Source: an uncultured Roseburia sp. (GTDB taxonomy: Bacteria > Bacillota_A > Clostridia > Lachnospirales > Lachnospiraceae). From it: DNA of 23,035 nucleotides. Of the stretch, positions 15,041 through 22,792 are shown piece by piece (the stretch's first letter is position 1; every line of letters starts with the position of its first letter). Below the pieces are notes generated by a model. That model did not search any database. It was not told the origin of the DNA and worked only from the letters and a program-made list of their open reading frames with translations. Location of the stretch: positions 1 to 23,035 of the forward strand of contig CAAEAE010000135.1 in NCBI GenBank assembly GCA_900753715.1. Direction: 5' to 3'. Position numbers and translations under genes: made by a program.

Positions 15041-16035
15041 TCTTTTTGGCATTTTCCATGATATAAAATCACAGAAACCACAAATCCTGTAATGATTCCA
15101 CCCACATGGCACCAGTTATCAATTCCGATTGTCGAAAATCCATAATACAGACTTAACGCAATCATAAGCATCATGCCGCGTGCCGTAACTCCCTCAAGAC
15201 GTCCGCGATGCCTGATGACTGCCCATAAAAATCCACCGATGACTCCAAAAATAGCGCCCGAGGCACCCGCAGACACGGCATAATCACCCGTATGCACCAT
15301 CATAAACAATGACAGCAGCCCTCCGCCGATTCCGGAAAGAAAATAAATCACGAGAAACCGGATATACCCCACCGCACGCTCAAGTCTTGAACCGACACAG
15401 CAGAATATCACCATATTATTCAATAGATGTGCCGCCCCAAAATGAAGAAACATTGCAGTGAGAATCCGCCACCACTCTCCCTCTTCCAGCACAAAGTCCG
15501 GATACATTCCGCCATGCTCTGCAATAAATGTGGCACTCTCGGTACTTCCCATACATTCTAACACCACAAAAACAATCACATTGATTGCCGCAATGATTCC
15601 GGTAAAAAGAGGCAGTTCCCAGGCTTTTTTCTGCGGAATACTCTCTAACCCGCTTCGCAGTCCATAAAAGTCTCCCGGCTGATTCTCATAAATCACCAAC
15701 CTGCCATTCTCCGGCCGGTATGCCCAGATACCCTCTTCAGATGCGCAAAGATGTTGAATCCACTCCATATTTCCTCCTATGATAAGCGTCAGTATCTCCA
15801 CCCTGCCCATCGGATATTCCTGCGGTGAAATTGTCTGCATCATCCATTCTGCAATACGTTGCCGTATTCCCTGATAAGCTGCCTCTGTCAGTCCCAGTCC
15901 GTGCTCTGCATCCACCACAAGCACACCATACACTTTATGCTCTTCCTGCTTATAAAACAGTTCTGTTTCTTCCCATTCGGTCTCCCAGGACAGGTACCCA
16001 TTATCCTCAAACAATTTTTCGATTTTTTCCTGCAT
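15037..16035 (-). CDS. Rhomboid family intramembrane serine protease with N-terminal cytosolic domain
   Basis: Rhomboids cleave membrane proteins within the bilayer. In this 332-aa protein residues 1-140 form a soluble N-terminal domain I do not recognise (acidic, with KVYGVLVVDAEHGLG). Six or seven membrane helices follow from about 143. The catalytic pair is Ser259 in GASGAIFG and His310 in HVGG, and the oxyanion-hole motif H198/H203/N207 (FLHFGAAHLLNN) is intact. I chose the ATG at 16035 because AGGGAAG sits 7 nt before it; an in-frame ATG at 16053 has no ribosome binding site. Substrates are unknown. It is the first gene past the Tad locus, under its own promoter. Confidence 0.92.
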   Translation of the reverse strand: MQEKIEKLFEDNGYLSWETEWEETELFYKQEEHKVYGVLVVDAEHGLGLTEAAYQGIRQRIAEWMMQTISPQEYPMGRVEILTLIIGGNMEWIQHLCASEEGIWAYRPENGRLVIYENQPGDFYGLRSGLESIPQKKAWELPLFTGIIAAINVIVFVVLECMGSTESATFIAEHGGMYPDFVLEEGEWWRILTAMFLHFGAAHLLNNMVIFCCVGSRLERAVGYIRFLVIYFLSGIGGGLLSLFMMVHTGDYAVSAGASGAIFGVIGGFLWAVIRHRGRLEGVTARGMMLMIALSLYYGFSTIGIDNWCHVGGIITGFVVSVILYHGKCQKD

Positions 16036-16064
16036 CTTTACACTTCCCTGCATTTGATATGCTT

Positions 16065-16093
16065 ATTATAATTTTAGCGCTCCGGAAATGCAA
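16065..16093 (-). promoter_or_regulatory. Predicted sigma-A promoter of the rhomboid gene
   Basis: On the minus strand TTGCAT (16088-16093) and a perfect TATAAT (16065-16070) are 17 nt apart, about 30 nt before the chosen ATG. This suggests the rhomboid gene is not simply part of the Tad operon. Confidence 0.75.
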
Positions 16094-16104
16094 ATAATTG
16101 TCTT

Positions 16105-17181
16105 CTATAAAAAACGATATTTTTCATTGGCAAACAAAATCACCTCATTGGGCTGTAGACTTATTTTTGTTTTATAATTCAACAGCTCCCCGCCCACCGT
16201 TGTTCCATTTGAAGAGTTTAAGTCCTCGATGAAATAAATATCCTCTGTCCGCGTGATTCTTGCGTGCTGTCTGCTGACCGCACGATTTTTGATACAGGCA
16301 TCACAGGACGGATCACTTCCAATTACAAACGGTGTCTTATCAATTGTGATATCCACTCCGCTTCCGCTTCCCTCATAACGCAAAATCCCGCGCTGCGCCT
16401 CCGAAACCTCCGACAGCAGCACCGTCGGATGCACAATACTTTCCGGTTCTGACTCTGGTGTAAAAACAAATGGTTCTGCCGTTGTCTTCTTATGTGCCCA
16501 CTTATGCTTCCGTACAAATATGTTTTTCCAAAATTTCCGGCACCCTGACCAATGTTCCTTTAACGGTGTAAAATTGTCCACCAAGGGTTCCTCTTTCACC
16601 GGATATTCCTGCACCTCATCTGTATCTTCTCTCGCATATGGAAGTTTCAGACTCTCCCTGATATCCGCCAGCGCATACCCCTCTTTTAACGTTTTCTCAT
16701 AGACTTCATAGGCAATCTTGACTGCCATCATATCCTTATGGTCAATTCTGCTTAAAAGATACTCCACAAGCCGCTGCATCGACTCTGCAAGAAGTCCTGT
16801 TTTTCCCGGAAGATATGTAAATACGGCCTGTCCTGTCTTACGATCAATAAAAATACTTTCTGCCTCTAAAAGCATCCCATTTTCACTTAAAAGAAACGCA
16901 TCAAGTTTTTCAATAACACTGCATAACTGTGATAAAAGCTGACAAAACAATTCCTGCCCCATTTCCCGATTTGAAAGCACAAGCTCTAAGGATTGTTTTC
17001 CGGTAATTTCATACCACATTTTCCGTTCCGTATCCCTGGTTTCTGAAAATGGGATTAAAAGTCCCTCCAGTTGATTGTAGCGCAGCATTTTCTCCTCAAA
17101 GAATTCCGGCTCACACTCTGTCGCAATTACCATATAGCTTCCCTTCAAATTTCTGATATATTCAATCTTTGTCCTCTCCAT
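16105..17181 (-). CDS. FHA-domain protein with DUF6382-like N-terminus, end of Tad locus
   Basis: This 358-aa protein probably acts in the cytosol. Residues 1-175 resemble the DUF6382 region found ahead of FHA domains in Lachnospiraceae (from memory). A basic/acidic linker with a Lys/Arg/Trp patch (KFWKNIFVRKHKWAHKK, 216-232) follows. The C-terminal FHA domain (277-358) keeps the phosphothreonine-binding residues: VIGSD, SRQH (303-306) and NSSNG (322-326). FHA domains read phosphothreonine, so a Ser/Thr kinase should act on a partner, yet none is encoded nearby. Its start overlaps the small TadE-like gene by 20 nt, so it is likely coexpressed with the pilus. Confidence 0.85.
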   Translation of the reverse strand: MERTKIEYIRNLKGSYMVIATECEPEFFEEKMLRYNQLEGLLIPFSETRDTERKMWYEITGKQSLELVLSNREMGQELFCQLLSQLCSVIEKLDAFLLSENGMLLEAESIFIDRKTGQAVFTYLPGKTGLLAESMQRLVEYLLSRIDHKDMMAVKIAYEVYEKTLKEGYALADIRESLKLPYAREDTDEVQEYPVKEEPLVDNFTPLKEHWSGCRKFWKNIFVRKHKWAHKKTTAEPFVFTPESEPESIVHPTVLLSEVSEAQRGILRYEGSGSGVDITIDKTPFVIGSDPSCDACIKNRAVSRQHARITRTEDIYFIEDLNSSNGTTVGGELLNYKTKISLQPNEVILFANEKYRFL

Positions 17182-17380
17182 CCATCAAATCCTCTACCAT
17201 CTGCCACCGATAAAAATGTTTTAACACTTCCGGTGATTCTTCCTGTTTTATTTCTACTGCCAGTTCTTTTGTCTCCCCATAAAGAGCCACACCCCCTCTG
17301 ATTGCCAATACAAAAACTGTCAGCACCATCGGTACGATTATGGCAGCTTCCACCGTAAAACTTCCACATACCTTTAACAT
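17162..17380 (-). CDS. Small TadE-like pseudopilin
   Basis: This 72-aa protein is almost only a prepilin-like segment: a short basic leader ending in Gly6, then SFTVEAAIIVPMVLTVFVLA with Glu at mature position +5, then a charged tail. That matches TadE/minor pseudopilins processed by the prepilin peptidase. A longer frame exists upstream but lies inside the peptidase gene. The ATG at 17380 overlaps the peptidase stop by 7 nt and has no clear ribosome binding site, so it probably depends on translational coupling. Its size is far below usual TadE proteins, which generally have a larger C-terminal domain. Confidence 0.78.
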   Translation of the reverse strand: MLKVCGSFTVEAAIIVPMVLTVFVLAIRGGVALYGETKELAVEIKQEESPEVLKHFYRWQMVEDLMDGEDKD

Positions 17381-17790
17381 ATCATAAGCAACAAATCTGC
17401 CAGAAACAAAAACGGTATAAACGGCATTCTGTCTTTTCTCCCCTTTCTCTTTATCACTAAAAGATATCCCGCCACAAGCGCAGAAAGTATCAGTGCAAGA
17501 AATAAAAGCCTTAAGTTTCCCCAAAAACCTAAAAATACTCCGGTTGCCACAAGCACTGCCCCGTCTCCCGCTCCAATGCTGCCGTGACTAATCCATGAGA
17601 GCACCAAAAACCCTGCTCCAAGCCCCGCCCCTGCGAGAATATTCCAAAGTTCCTGTTCCTGCCATACAACGTGAAAAATCATTCCAAGAATGATAAACAC
17701 AAGCACTGCATACACAGAAACCTTCTGTTCCTTCCAGTCCTTATATGCTAATGCCCCAAGCATTCCGCATAACGTAATCGTTCCTATCAC
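17374..17790 (-). CDS. Prepilin peptidase, A24 family (TadV/CpaA type)
   Basis: This aspartic membrane protease cleaves the leader of Flp pilin and TadE-like pseudopilins. From the GTG at 17790 it is 138 aa with about four membrane helices and no methyltransferase domain, as in TadV/CpaA. The two catalytic Asp residues are D18 (AYKDWKEQKV) and D76 in the GxGD motif (GSIGAGDG). The family's C-terminal PF-PF pattern is present (MPFIPFLFLAD). GGAGG lies 4 nt before the GTG, which overlaps the stop of the upstream TadE gene (GTGA). A longer frame upstream runs through that gene and is not used. Confidence 0.9.
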   Translation of the reverse strand: MIGTITLCGMLGALAYKDWKEQKVSVYAVLVFIILGMIFHVVWQEQELWNILAGAGLGAGFLVLSWISHGSIGAGDGAVLVATGVFLGFWGNLRLLFLALILSALVAGYLLVIKRKGRKDRMPFIPFLFLADLLLMIC

Positions 17791-18713
17791 GTTTCCTCCT
17801 TTCCCCCGCACCTGCTGCATGGTTTTCGTCCTCCCACTTCTGACAGATAGATTTTCTGCACCGTCCGCTTGAGTCCGCTGCAATCCAGACTCGCATGGTA
17901 GCGGTTCCCCTGCTCCGTAATATACAGGCACTCCGGCAACGTTTCAGACCTTATGCACCGTTCACAGGCATAATACTTTCCTCCATCTGCATTTCTCTGC
18001 TGTTCAATTACATTTGTCTCTACGGACGTAATTGATAGGTTCAGATACGTACACATCTCTGTCCTGTGATACACCGTTCCTGTCTCTGCCACATAGACAA
18101 TTGGGTCAGATTCATCCGTTTCGTCCTCCGCCTCCCAGCCCGTCCATTTCCTGCAAACAACATTCCACGATAACTTCACCGTCTTCTTTCCAAGAAGTTC
18201 TACCGGAAGTTTCATATAACATTGTGCAACAAGATGAATCTCCTGTCCTTTAAAGGTGGACCGAAGCAGATAGATTCCAAAGGTTCCTCCCCTCACATAC
18301 TCCTCTATCACCGGTTCCCCTTTGAGTTCTTTCACCAAAAACGCTGTTGCCACCACGGTTCCGGTCTTTTCTATCACCTGCCCGCCGTTTTCTCCTGCCG
18401 CATAAACCGCCATCAGTCTTCCACTGCGATTGAGCGCATTTTCCACCGTAAGCTGCACCTGCATGACCCGGAAAAAAAACAGGATTGCCACAAAAAAAGC
18501 AGCAAGCAGTGGCAGCACAACCGCAGCCTCCAATGTAAACACTCCGTTTAAAAGGATGCACTGCGGTACCTCTTTTTTCCGCACGCTGCCAGATTTGCCA
18601 TCTGTATCATGAGAAAAATTCATACCGGTACTTTCAGGGAGAGATTTTTTTCCTTTCGTTTTATTTTTGTAAAACCTGTAGAACAGAGGCACCGCAGTAC
18701 ACCCCCTTTTCAT
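17787..18713 (-). CDS. TadE-like pseudopilin with twin His-Cys/CxxC modules
   Basis: This 308-aa protein is exported through one N-terminal helix. The prepilin-like site is G57 followed by VFTLEAAVVLPLL, with Glu62 at mature +5; the 57-residue basic leader is long. After an extracellular middle region (85-195) come two tandem modules. The first has H216, C221 and C250-x2-C253 (YHRTEMC ... CERC); the second has H273, C278 and C299-x2-C302 (YHASLDC ... CSRC). Each could bind one zinc, by resemblance to Ada-like zinc motifs. The start at 18713 overlaps the DUF5702 stop (ATGA) and lacks a strong ribosome binding site; an ATG at residue 31 is an alternative. Confidence 0.83.
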   Translation of the reverse strand: MKRGCTAVPLFYRFYKNKTKGKKSLPESTGMNFSHDTDGKSGSVRKKEVPQCILLNGVFTLEAAVVLPLLAAFFVAILFFFRVMQVQLTVENALNRSGRLMAVYAAGENGGQVIEKTGTVVATAFLVKELKGEPVIEEYVRGGTFGIYLLRSTFKGQEIHLVAQCYMKLPVELLGKKTVKLSWNVVCRKWTGWEAEDETDESDPIVYVAETGTVYHRTEMCTYLNLSITSVETNVIEQQRNADGGKYYACERCIRSETLPECLYITEQGNRYHASLDCSGLKRTVQKIYLSEVGGRKPCSRCGGKEET

Positions 18714-20185
18714 AGAATATAGGAAAACTTTGTGGACTTTTTAAAATAATAGTTTTTTGTCTTTAACTTTCCAATCGCCACCAGTCTCGAAAACAGCGGA
18801 ACTGCTCGATATTCCGTCTGTACCTCCAATGCCGTAATCATATGGTCCATTCTGCAATTCTGATAACGCTCCATCTGCCTGAGATTCTGTTCCATTACAT
18901 CCATCATGCGCATTGCAAGCACTTTCTGGGATTTTGTGTATAACAAAAATTTCAGATATTCCGAATAATTCCATCCATTAGAACAATTTTTTGCTCTGGA
19001 TGTCTTTTGAAAGGACTCCAGCAGATTTTCTGTATCGACCGTCCACTGATTTGTACTTTTTACAAGCGCAATCTTATCCCCCGCCAGAAGTGCCCTGACA
19101 TCCTGCACACTCTCCATATATGCCCATGCGGCGATGACCCCTGCCTGCACCACCTGAATAATCGCGGGATTTCCGGTAAAACCGGCTAATGCATCCGCCA
19201 TTAACGACGCACTTTTCCTTTTACTGCTGTCTCCTAAAATGTGTGCAATATTTGCAGTCTCCCGCAATGCAAGAAGCCTTACGACCGTTCCTTCGAGGTT
19301 CGCCTTATCTTCTGCTTTCCCGCAGAGCAGATACTCCATCTCATAATCAACCTTATGTCCTTCCATAGGTTTCGTATAATCCGAAAAATGCTGTCCTGCA
19401 TACTCAAGCACTAAAATCCGCTCATACCAGTCCTTCTCCGGTGTCTCCTGCATGGTTCCCTTCATAAGCGTACGCCTTGATACGTTTTCTTCTATATTTA
19501 TTTCCTTCTCAGACAGCGCATCCACATCCTCTACCACCATACCCAAAATGGCGTTCTGCTTTAGTTTTAACACAATTTCCAGCGGATTTTCTTTTTCCGG
19601 CACACTGCCTGTGTCTGCTTTTCCATTTCCCTCTGCATTCGCTTCTGCTTCCTCTTTCGCATCCTCAAGCGTTCCTTTTGCATCCTCAACACTGTAGGAA
19701 TCCTTCTCTTCTTCCAGTTTTTGCCCGCTTTCATATCGTTCCAGAATTGCTTTTGCAGCTTCCTTCGGCAGATTCTGCTTCATATAGGAAGAAACCAGCG
19801 CAAAAAACACACGTCCGTCGCCATCCGTCAACAACTGCCAGGAAGACGTCTCTGCATCTGATGCCGAAAGTGTAAAAAAATTCGCTCCATACTTCGTTCC
19901 CTTACAGTTTTTAGATACCTGTTCCACGAAACGCTCTGCCACCCGTTCCGCCTGAAATTTCTCCCCGCTGTATGCCCCATCCAGACACAACAGTCCGTAA
20001 TCCTGCCATAATTTTATCTGGTATTCCCCGCAGACCGACTCCACTCCAAGCTCTGTCAGAAGCCCTGCGCGGGCATCTAACCCATACACCCGCGCAGATT
20101 CTAACAATGCCAGAAGAAGAGACGCCACTAACATCAGGCATAGTGCCGAAAAAATAGTAATACTTCCTTCTCTGCTTCGCTTCAT
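18710..20185 (-). CDS. DUF5702 protein of the Tad locus
   Basis: This 491-aa protein has a short basic leader (MKRSREG) and one hydrophobic helix (SITIFSALCLMLVASLLLAL), followed by a large extracellular domain. The layout resembles the TadE/TadG-like pseudopilins, but mature position +5 would be Phe, not Glu. The C-terminal half carries the DUF5702 pattern as I recall it (DYEMEYLLCGKAEDKANLEG, GVIAAWAYMESVQDVRALLA). An acidic linker lies at about 160-200. Its ATG overlaps the pilin stop (TGATG). It is likely a pilus-associated surface or assembly protein; the biochemical role is unknown. Confidence 0.82.
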   Translation of the reverse strand: MKRSREGSITIFSALCLMLVASLLLALLESARVYGLDARAGLLTELGVESVCGEYQIKLWQDYGLLCLDGAYSGEKFQAERVAERFVEQVSKNCKGTKYGANFFTLSASDAETSSWQLLTDGDGRVFFALVSSYMKQNLPKEAAKAILERYESGQKLEEEKDSYSVEDAKGTLEDAKEEAEANAEGNGKADTGSVPEKENPLEIVLKLKQNAILGMVVEDVDALSEKEINIEENVSRRTLMKGTMQETPEKDWYERILVLEYAGQHFSDYTKPMEGHKVDYEMEYLLCGKAEDKANLEGTVVRLLALRETANIAHILGDSSKRKSASLMADALAGFTGNPAIIQVVQAGVIAAWAYMESVQDVRALLAGDKIALVKSTNQWTVDTENLLESFQKTSRAKNCSNGWNYSEYLKFLLYTKSQKVLAMRMMDVMEQNLRQMERYQNCRMDHMITALEVQTEYRAVPLFSRLVAIGKLKTKNYYFKKSTKFSYIL

Positions 20186-20352
20186 CAGATTTTTTTCACA
20201 TTCTTTGTAATCGTCTCAAAAATACTGTTTACAAGCGTGGTGAGCTGTTTCTTAAAAATAATGACTAACCCAATCAAAACGACCAGAATTAATATTACTT
20301 CCACAACTCCCACTCCATCTTCCTCGTTCCAAAATTCACGTATACTTCTCAT
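20185..20352 (-). CDS. Flp1-type IVb pilin (major Tad pilin candidate)
   Basis: This 55-aa pilin starts MRSIREFWNEEDG, followed by VGVVEVILILVVLIGLVIIF. The prepilin peptidase site is after Gly13, with Glu at mature +5, and the hydrophobic helix polymerises into the pilus core. The tail (KKQLTTLVNSIFETITKNVKKI) is short and basic, as in Firmicute Flp1 pilins. An AGGAGG ribosome binding site begins inside the stop codon of the tadC-like gene. It is easily missed because of its size. It is the only obvious major-pilin candidate in this window. Confidence 0.92.
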   Translation of the reverse strand: MRSIREFWNEEDGVGVVEVILILVVLIGLVIIFKKQLTTLVNSIFETITKNVKKI

Positions 20353-20363
20353 TGCTTTTCCTC

Positions 20364-21641
20364 CTAAATTTGAAATGATAAAACTGCCGGCACGATAAGA
20401 ATCGCCATAATAATTCCCATCATAAGCACCATCGGCAATAACAGTTTTGTTCCCGCCTCTTCGCCGTATTTTCTTGCCTCACTTTTCCGTTCTTCATAGG
20501 ACTCTTCCACTTCCTGCGCCAAAAGCACGGTAAGCCCTCTGCTTCCTTTTCTCAGATTCTGAGTTAAAAGGTTTCCAAGTTTCCGGAATTTCCGTTCTCC
20601 GCATCGTTCTCCAAATCGTTCATATGCCTGCTCTTCGCTGATTCCCCCTTCTATTTCCCTGCACGTAATCAGCATTTCTTCATACAGTGGCATTTGGGAA
20701 ACTGCTCTAATTTGCCGCTTATTTTCATATACAGTGGCAATTCTCTTCCATGCGCCACCAACTGTCATGCCGGCGCCAAGCAAAAGCACCAGTTTGCTTA
20801 ACATATCCGGATACTCCAACAACAGCTTTTGTTTTCGCTCCTTCTGTCTTTTCTTTTCCTTCTCTTTCTCTGAAAAGAAAAGGCAGACCGCAAGCACGCC
20901 TCCTAATGCAACAATTTTCTCCGGCAGATATTCCCTCTTCCGGTTCCAGTGCAGTGTATACCCCAAAAGCTGCTCCGGCAGTTCTAACACCTCCTGCCCG
21001 GCTGTCTGTTCCTGATTGTCAAAATAAGCATCCAGTTCCGAAAGTAAGCGTTCCTGTTTTGTCTGTTCCCCCGGAAACACACGAAAGTAAAACGACTCAC
21101 TGCTCTCGGCTTCTCCACAGCTTAATTCCACAGTAGCATTTACCAGAACACCTTCCTCCGGCAGCCCACAAGCAGTCACTTTTCCCTGTCCGTCCATCAC
21201 TTCATAGTTATCAAAATACCATTCCGCTGCAACTTTTCCGTTCTGATAACTATCACGAATCACAACCTCTTCTGTAATGTGGTTTACGGAACGGTTCTCC
21301 CTCGGGAATTCCTGCGCAATTTCTGCCCTCGCTTCCTCAAGCAGATGCCATTCTTCCTCCCTCGTCAATACCTGCTGTGGCACTTTTACATGATAGTTGT
21401 AGTTTTCCAATACCCCATCCACATCCAGAGAGTATGCTTCTTCGTAGTCTCCGGCTCCATATTCATTCCGGCTGAATGTCTCTCTCTCCTCATTGCTTTC
21501 CCCAAATATTCCCGCAAGAAGCCCTATGGCAGCCATCACAAACAGCAACCATCCTATTTCCTTTTGTCCATGCGATAACTTCTTTCTGTAAAATACAAGT
21601 CCAAAGGCAGATGCAAGCATTACCAGTGCACATATCAGCAT
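20364..21641 (-). CDS. TadC-like type II secretion F protein with large extracytoplasmic insert
   Basis: This 425-aa polytopic inner-membrane platform protein would partner TadB and the TadA ATPase. Membrane helices are at about 2-18, 30-47, 243-257 and 397-421. The T2SSF cytosolic domain covers about 275-395 (EYPDMLSKLVLLLGAGMTVG, ERCGERKFRKLGNLL). Between helices 2 and 3 is a roughly 195-residue segment predicted outside the membrane. Residues about 115-192 have an Ig-like pattern (AEWYF ... GQGKVTACGLPEEG ... VNATVELS ... FYFRVFP), like atrophied bacterial Ig domains. Typical TadC proteins lack such an insert. GGAGAGGG precedes the ATG at 21641; upstream in-frame codons overlap tadB. Confidence 0.85.
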   Translation of the reverse strand: MLICALVMLASAFGLVFYRKKLSHGQKEIGWLLFVMAAIGLLAGIFGESNEERETFSRNEYGAGDYEEAYSLDVDGVLENYNYHVKVPQQVLTREEEWHLLEEARAEIAQEFPRENRSVNHITEEVVIRDSYQNGKVAAEWYFDNYEVMDGQGKVTACGLPEEGVLVNATVELSCGEAESSESFYFRVFPGEQTKQERLLSELDAYFDNQEQTAGQEVLELPEQLLGYTLHWNRKREYLPEKIVALGGVLAVCLFFSEKEKEKKRQKERKQKLLLEYPDMLSKLVLLLGAGMTVGGAWKRIATVYENKRQIRAVSQMPLYEEMLITCREIEGGISEEQAYERFGERCGERKFRKLGNLLTQNLRKGSRGLTVLLAQEVEESYEERKSEARKYGEEAGTKLLLPMVLMMGIIMAILIVPAVLSFQI

Positions 21642-21663
21642 AGCCCTCTCCTTTCCTGTGGTC

Positions 21664-22401
21664 TTAAATCCGGATATCCAGAATTTTTTCCGACAATCTG
21701 ATTGCCCCAGCGTATGCTGCAAGTGCCGCCGTCATCACCACCACTCCAAGAACATTTCCATATAAAAGTTCCAAAAAATCTCCGGATGTAAGATTCAGAT
21801 ACGCCAGGATAAAAAGCGGCATCCCGTTCATAATCCGTCCCTCAAGCTTTTTTCCTGCCACCGCAGTCGCTATCTCACGTTCTATTTCGATTTTTCCACT
21901 GATACGCAGCACTGCCGTCTGAATAATTCCAACAAAATCTCCCCCACTGCGCTTCGCAAAGGAAAATACTTCCGCAAAGCTCTCAATATCCTCACATCCG
22001 CTCCTGTCTGCGAAATCCTGTAGTTCCTGCTCTAATGGCTGGTTCATCCTGACTGCCACGTTCATTTTCGCAAATTCACACACCATGTCGGTATTTTCTC
22101 CATGAAGTTTGCGCAATTCGCGTTCCGCTTCCCGCCACGCATTCTCCATCGAATACCCTGCAAGAAGTGCAGAAGCCACTGCCTGCATTCCATCCCGAAA
22201 CTGCAATAACAGTTGTTCCTGCCGTTTTTCTTTCCGTTTCTTTGCATATCGTCTGCAAAAAAAGAAAAACAAAAAGACGGATAATGCCATTCCATACACA
22301 GACTGATAGAACAGCCATGCCAGCAAACCACCGCCGCAGACAGCTCCCAGAGCGCAGCAAAACCAGTCTTTCATCGCAAACCGGTAGCATCTATAGTCCA
22401 T
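21664..22401 (-). CDS. tadB: TadB-like type II secretion F protein
   Basis: This 245-aa inner-membrane platform protein has helices at about 12-50 (two) and 190-235 (two). The cytosolic T2SSF domain (60-180) is seen in LLLQFRDGMQAVASALLAGY and IESFAEVFSFAKRSGGDFVG. I chose the ATG at 22401, preceded by GGAGG; it overlaps the end of the tadA fragment by 11 nt. An in-frame ATG 10 codons earlier lies within tadA. It would form the membrane platform with the TadC-like protein, but the ATPase that should drive them is broken just upstream. Confidence 0.88.
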   Translation of the reverse strand: MDYRCYRFAMKDWFCCALGAVCGGGLLAWLFYQSVYGMALSVFLFFFFCRRYAKKRKEKRQEQLLLQFRDGMQAVASALLAGYSMENAWREAERELRKLHGENTDMVCEFAKMNVAVRMNQPLEQELQDFADRSGCEDIESFAEVFSFAKRSGGDFVGIIQTAVLRISGKIEIEREIATAVAGKKLEGRIMNGMPLFILAYLNLTSGDFLELLYGNVLGVVVMTAALAAYAGAIRLSEKILDIRI

Positions 22402-22792
22402 GCTCCACCTCCAGCGTCGGCAGCAAAACACCTGCCATCCGGCACTTTTCCCTATGCTGCAATGTGCCTACGCACTTAAGTCCCCCGCAGACCCGTCCAG
22501 CTTCCTCTCCCGACTCCACAAAGCGAAAAATTTCATTCAGACGAATTTCTCCCTGCTCTACGGCAAGCACTTCCGTAATATTTAAAACTCTTCTACTCTT
22601 ATCGCGAAGTCTTCCAAGGTGCACTAAGATATCGATACCGGACGCAATCTGACTCCGGATTGCAGGAAGCGGAAGCTCCATTCCCATCAAGACCATGGTC
22701 TCAAGGCGGGAAAGCATATCCCGGCAGGAATTGGCGTGACCGGTAGAAAGACTTCCATCATGCCCGGTATTCATTGCCTTTATATGGACTCC
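22391..22792 (-). pseudogene. tadA: 3' remnant of tadA/cpaF pilus assembly ATPase
   Basis: TadA is the hexameric secretion ATPase of Tad pili, normally about 400-480 aa. Only the C-terminal ~127 residues remain, beginning AMNTGHDGSLSTGHANS, the conserved stretch just after Walker B, and continuing through RLETMVLMGMELPLPAIRSQ to the end. Walker A, the Asp box and Walker B are absent. Upstream codons turn into non-homologous sequence and an in-frame TAG at 22793-22795. An ATG at 22774 could give a 127-aa product, but it could not hydrolyse ATP. The break looks like an insertion, deletion or rearrangement with a junction near 22780-22790. Confidence 0.85.

Noticed and set aside
14975..15112. 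46-residue N-terminal extension of the flavodoxin-SCP2 protein
   Set aside because: It would overlap the end of the rhomboid gene and the predicted promoter, and the family fold begins at MKVNIYYGG.
17381..17524. 48-codon upstream extension of the small TadE-like frame
   Set aside because: It lies within the peptidase gene; the prepilin-like leader and Gly begin only at the ATG at 17380.
17791..17931. 47-codon upstream extension of the prepilin peptidase frame
   Set aside because: It lies inside the TadE gene in another frame; GGAGG before the GTG at 17790 sets the start.
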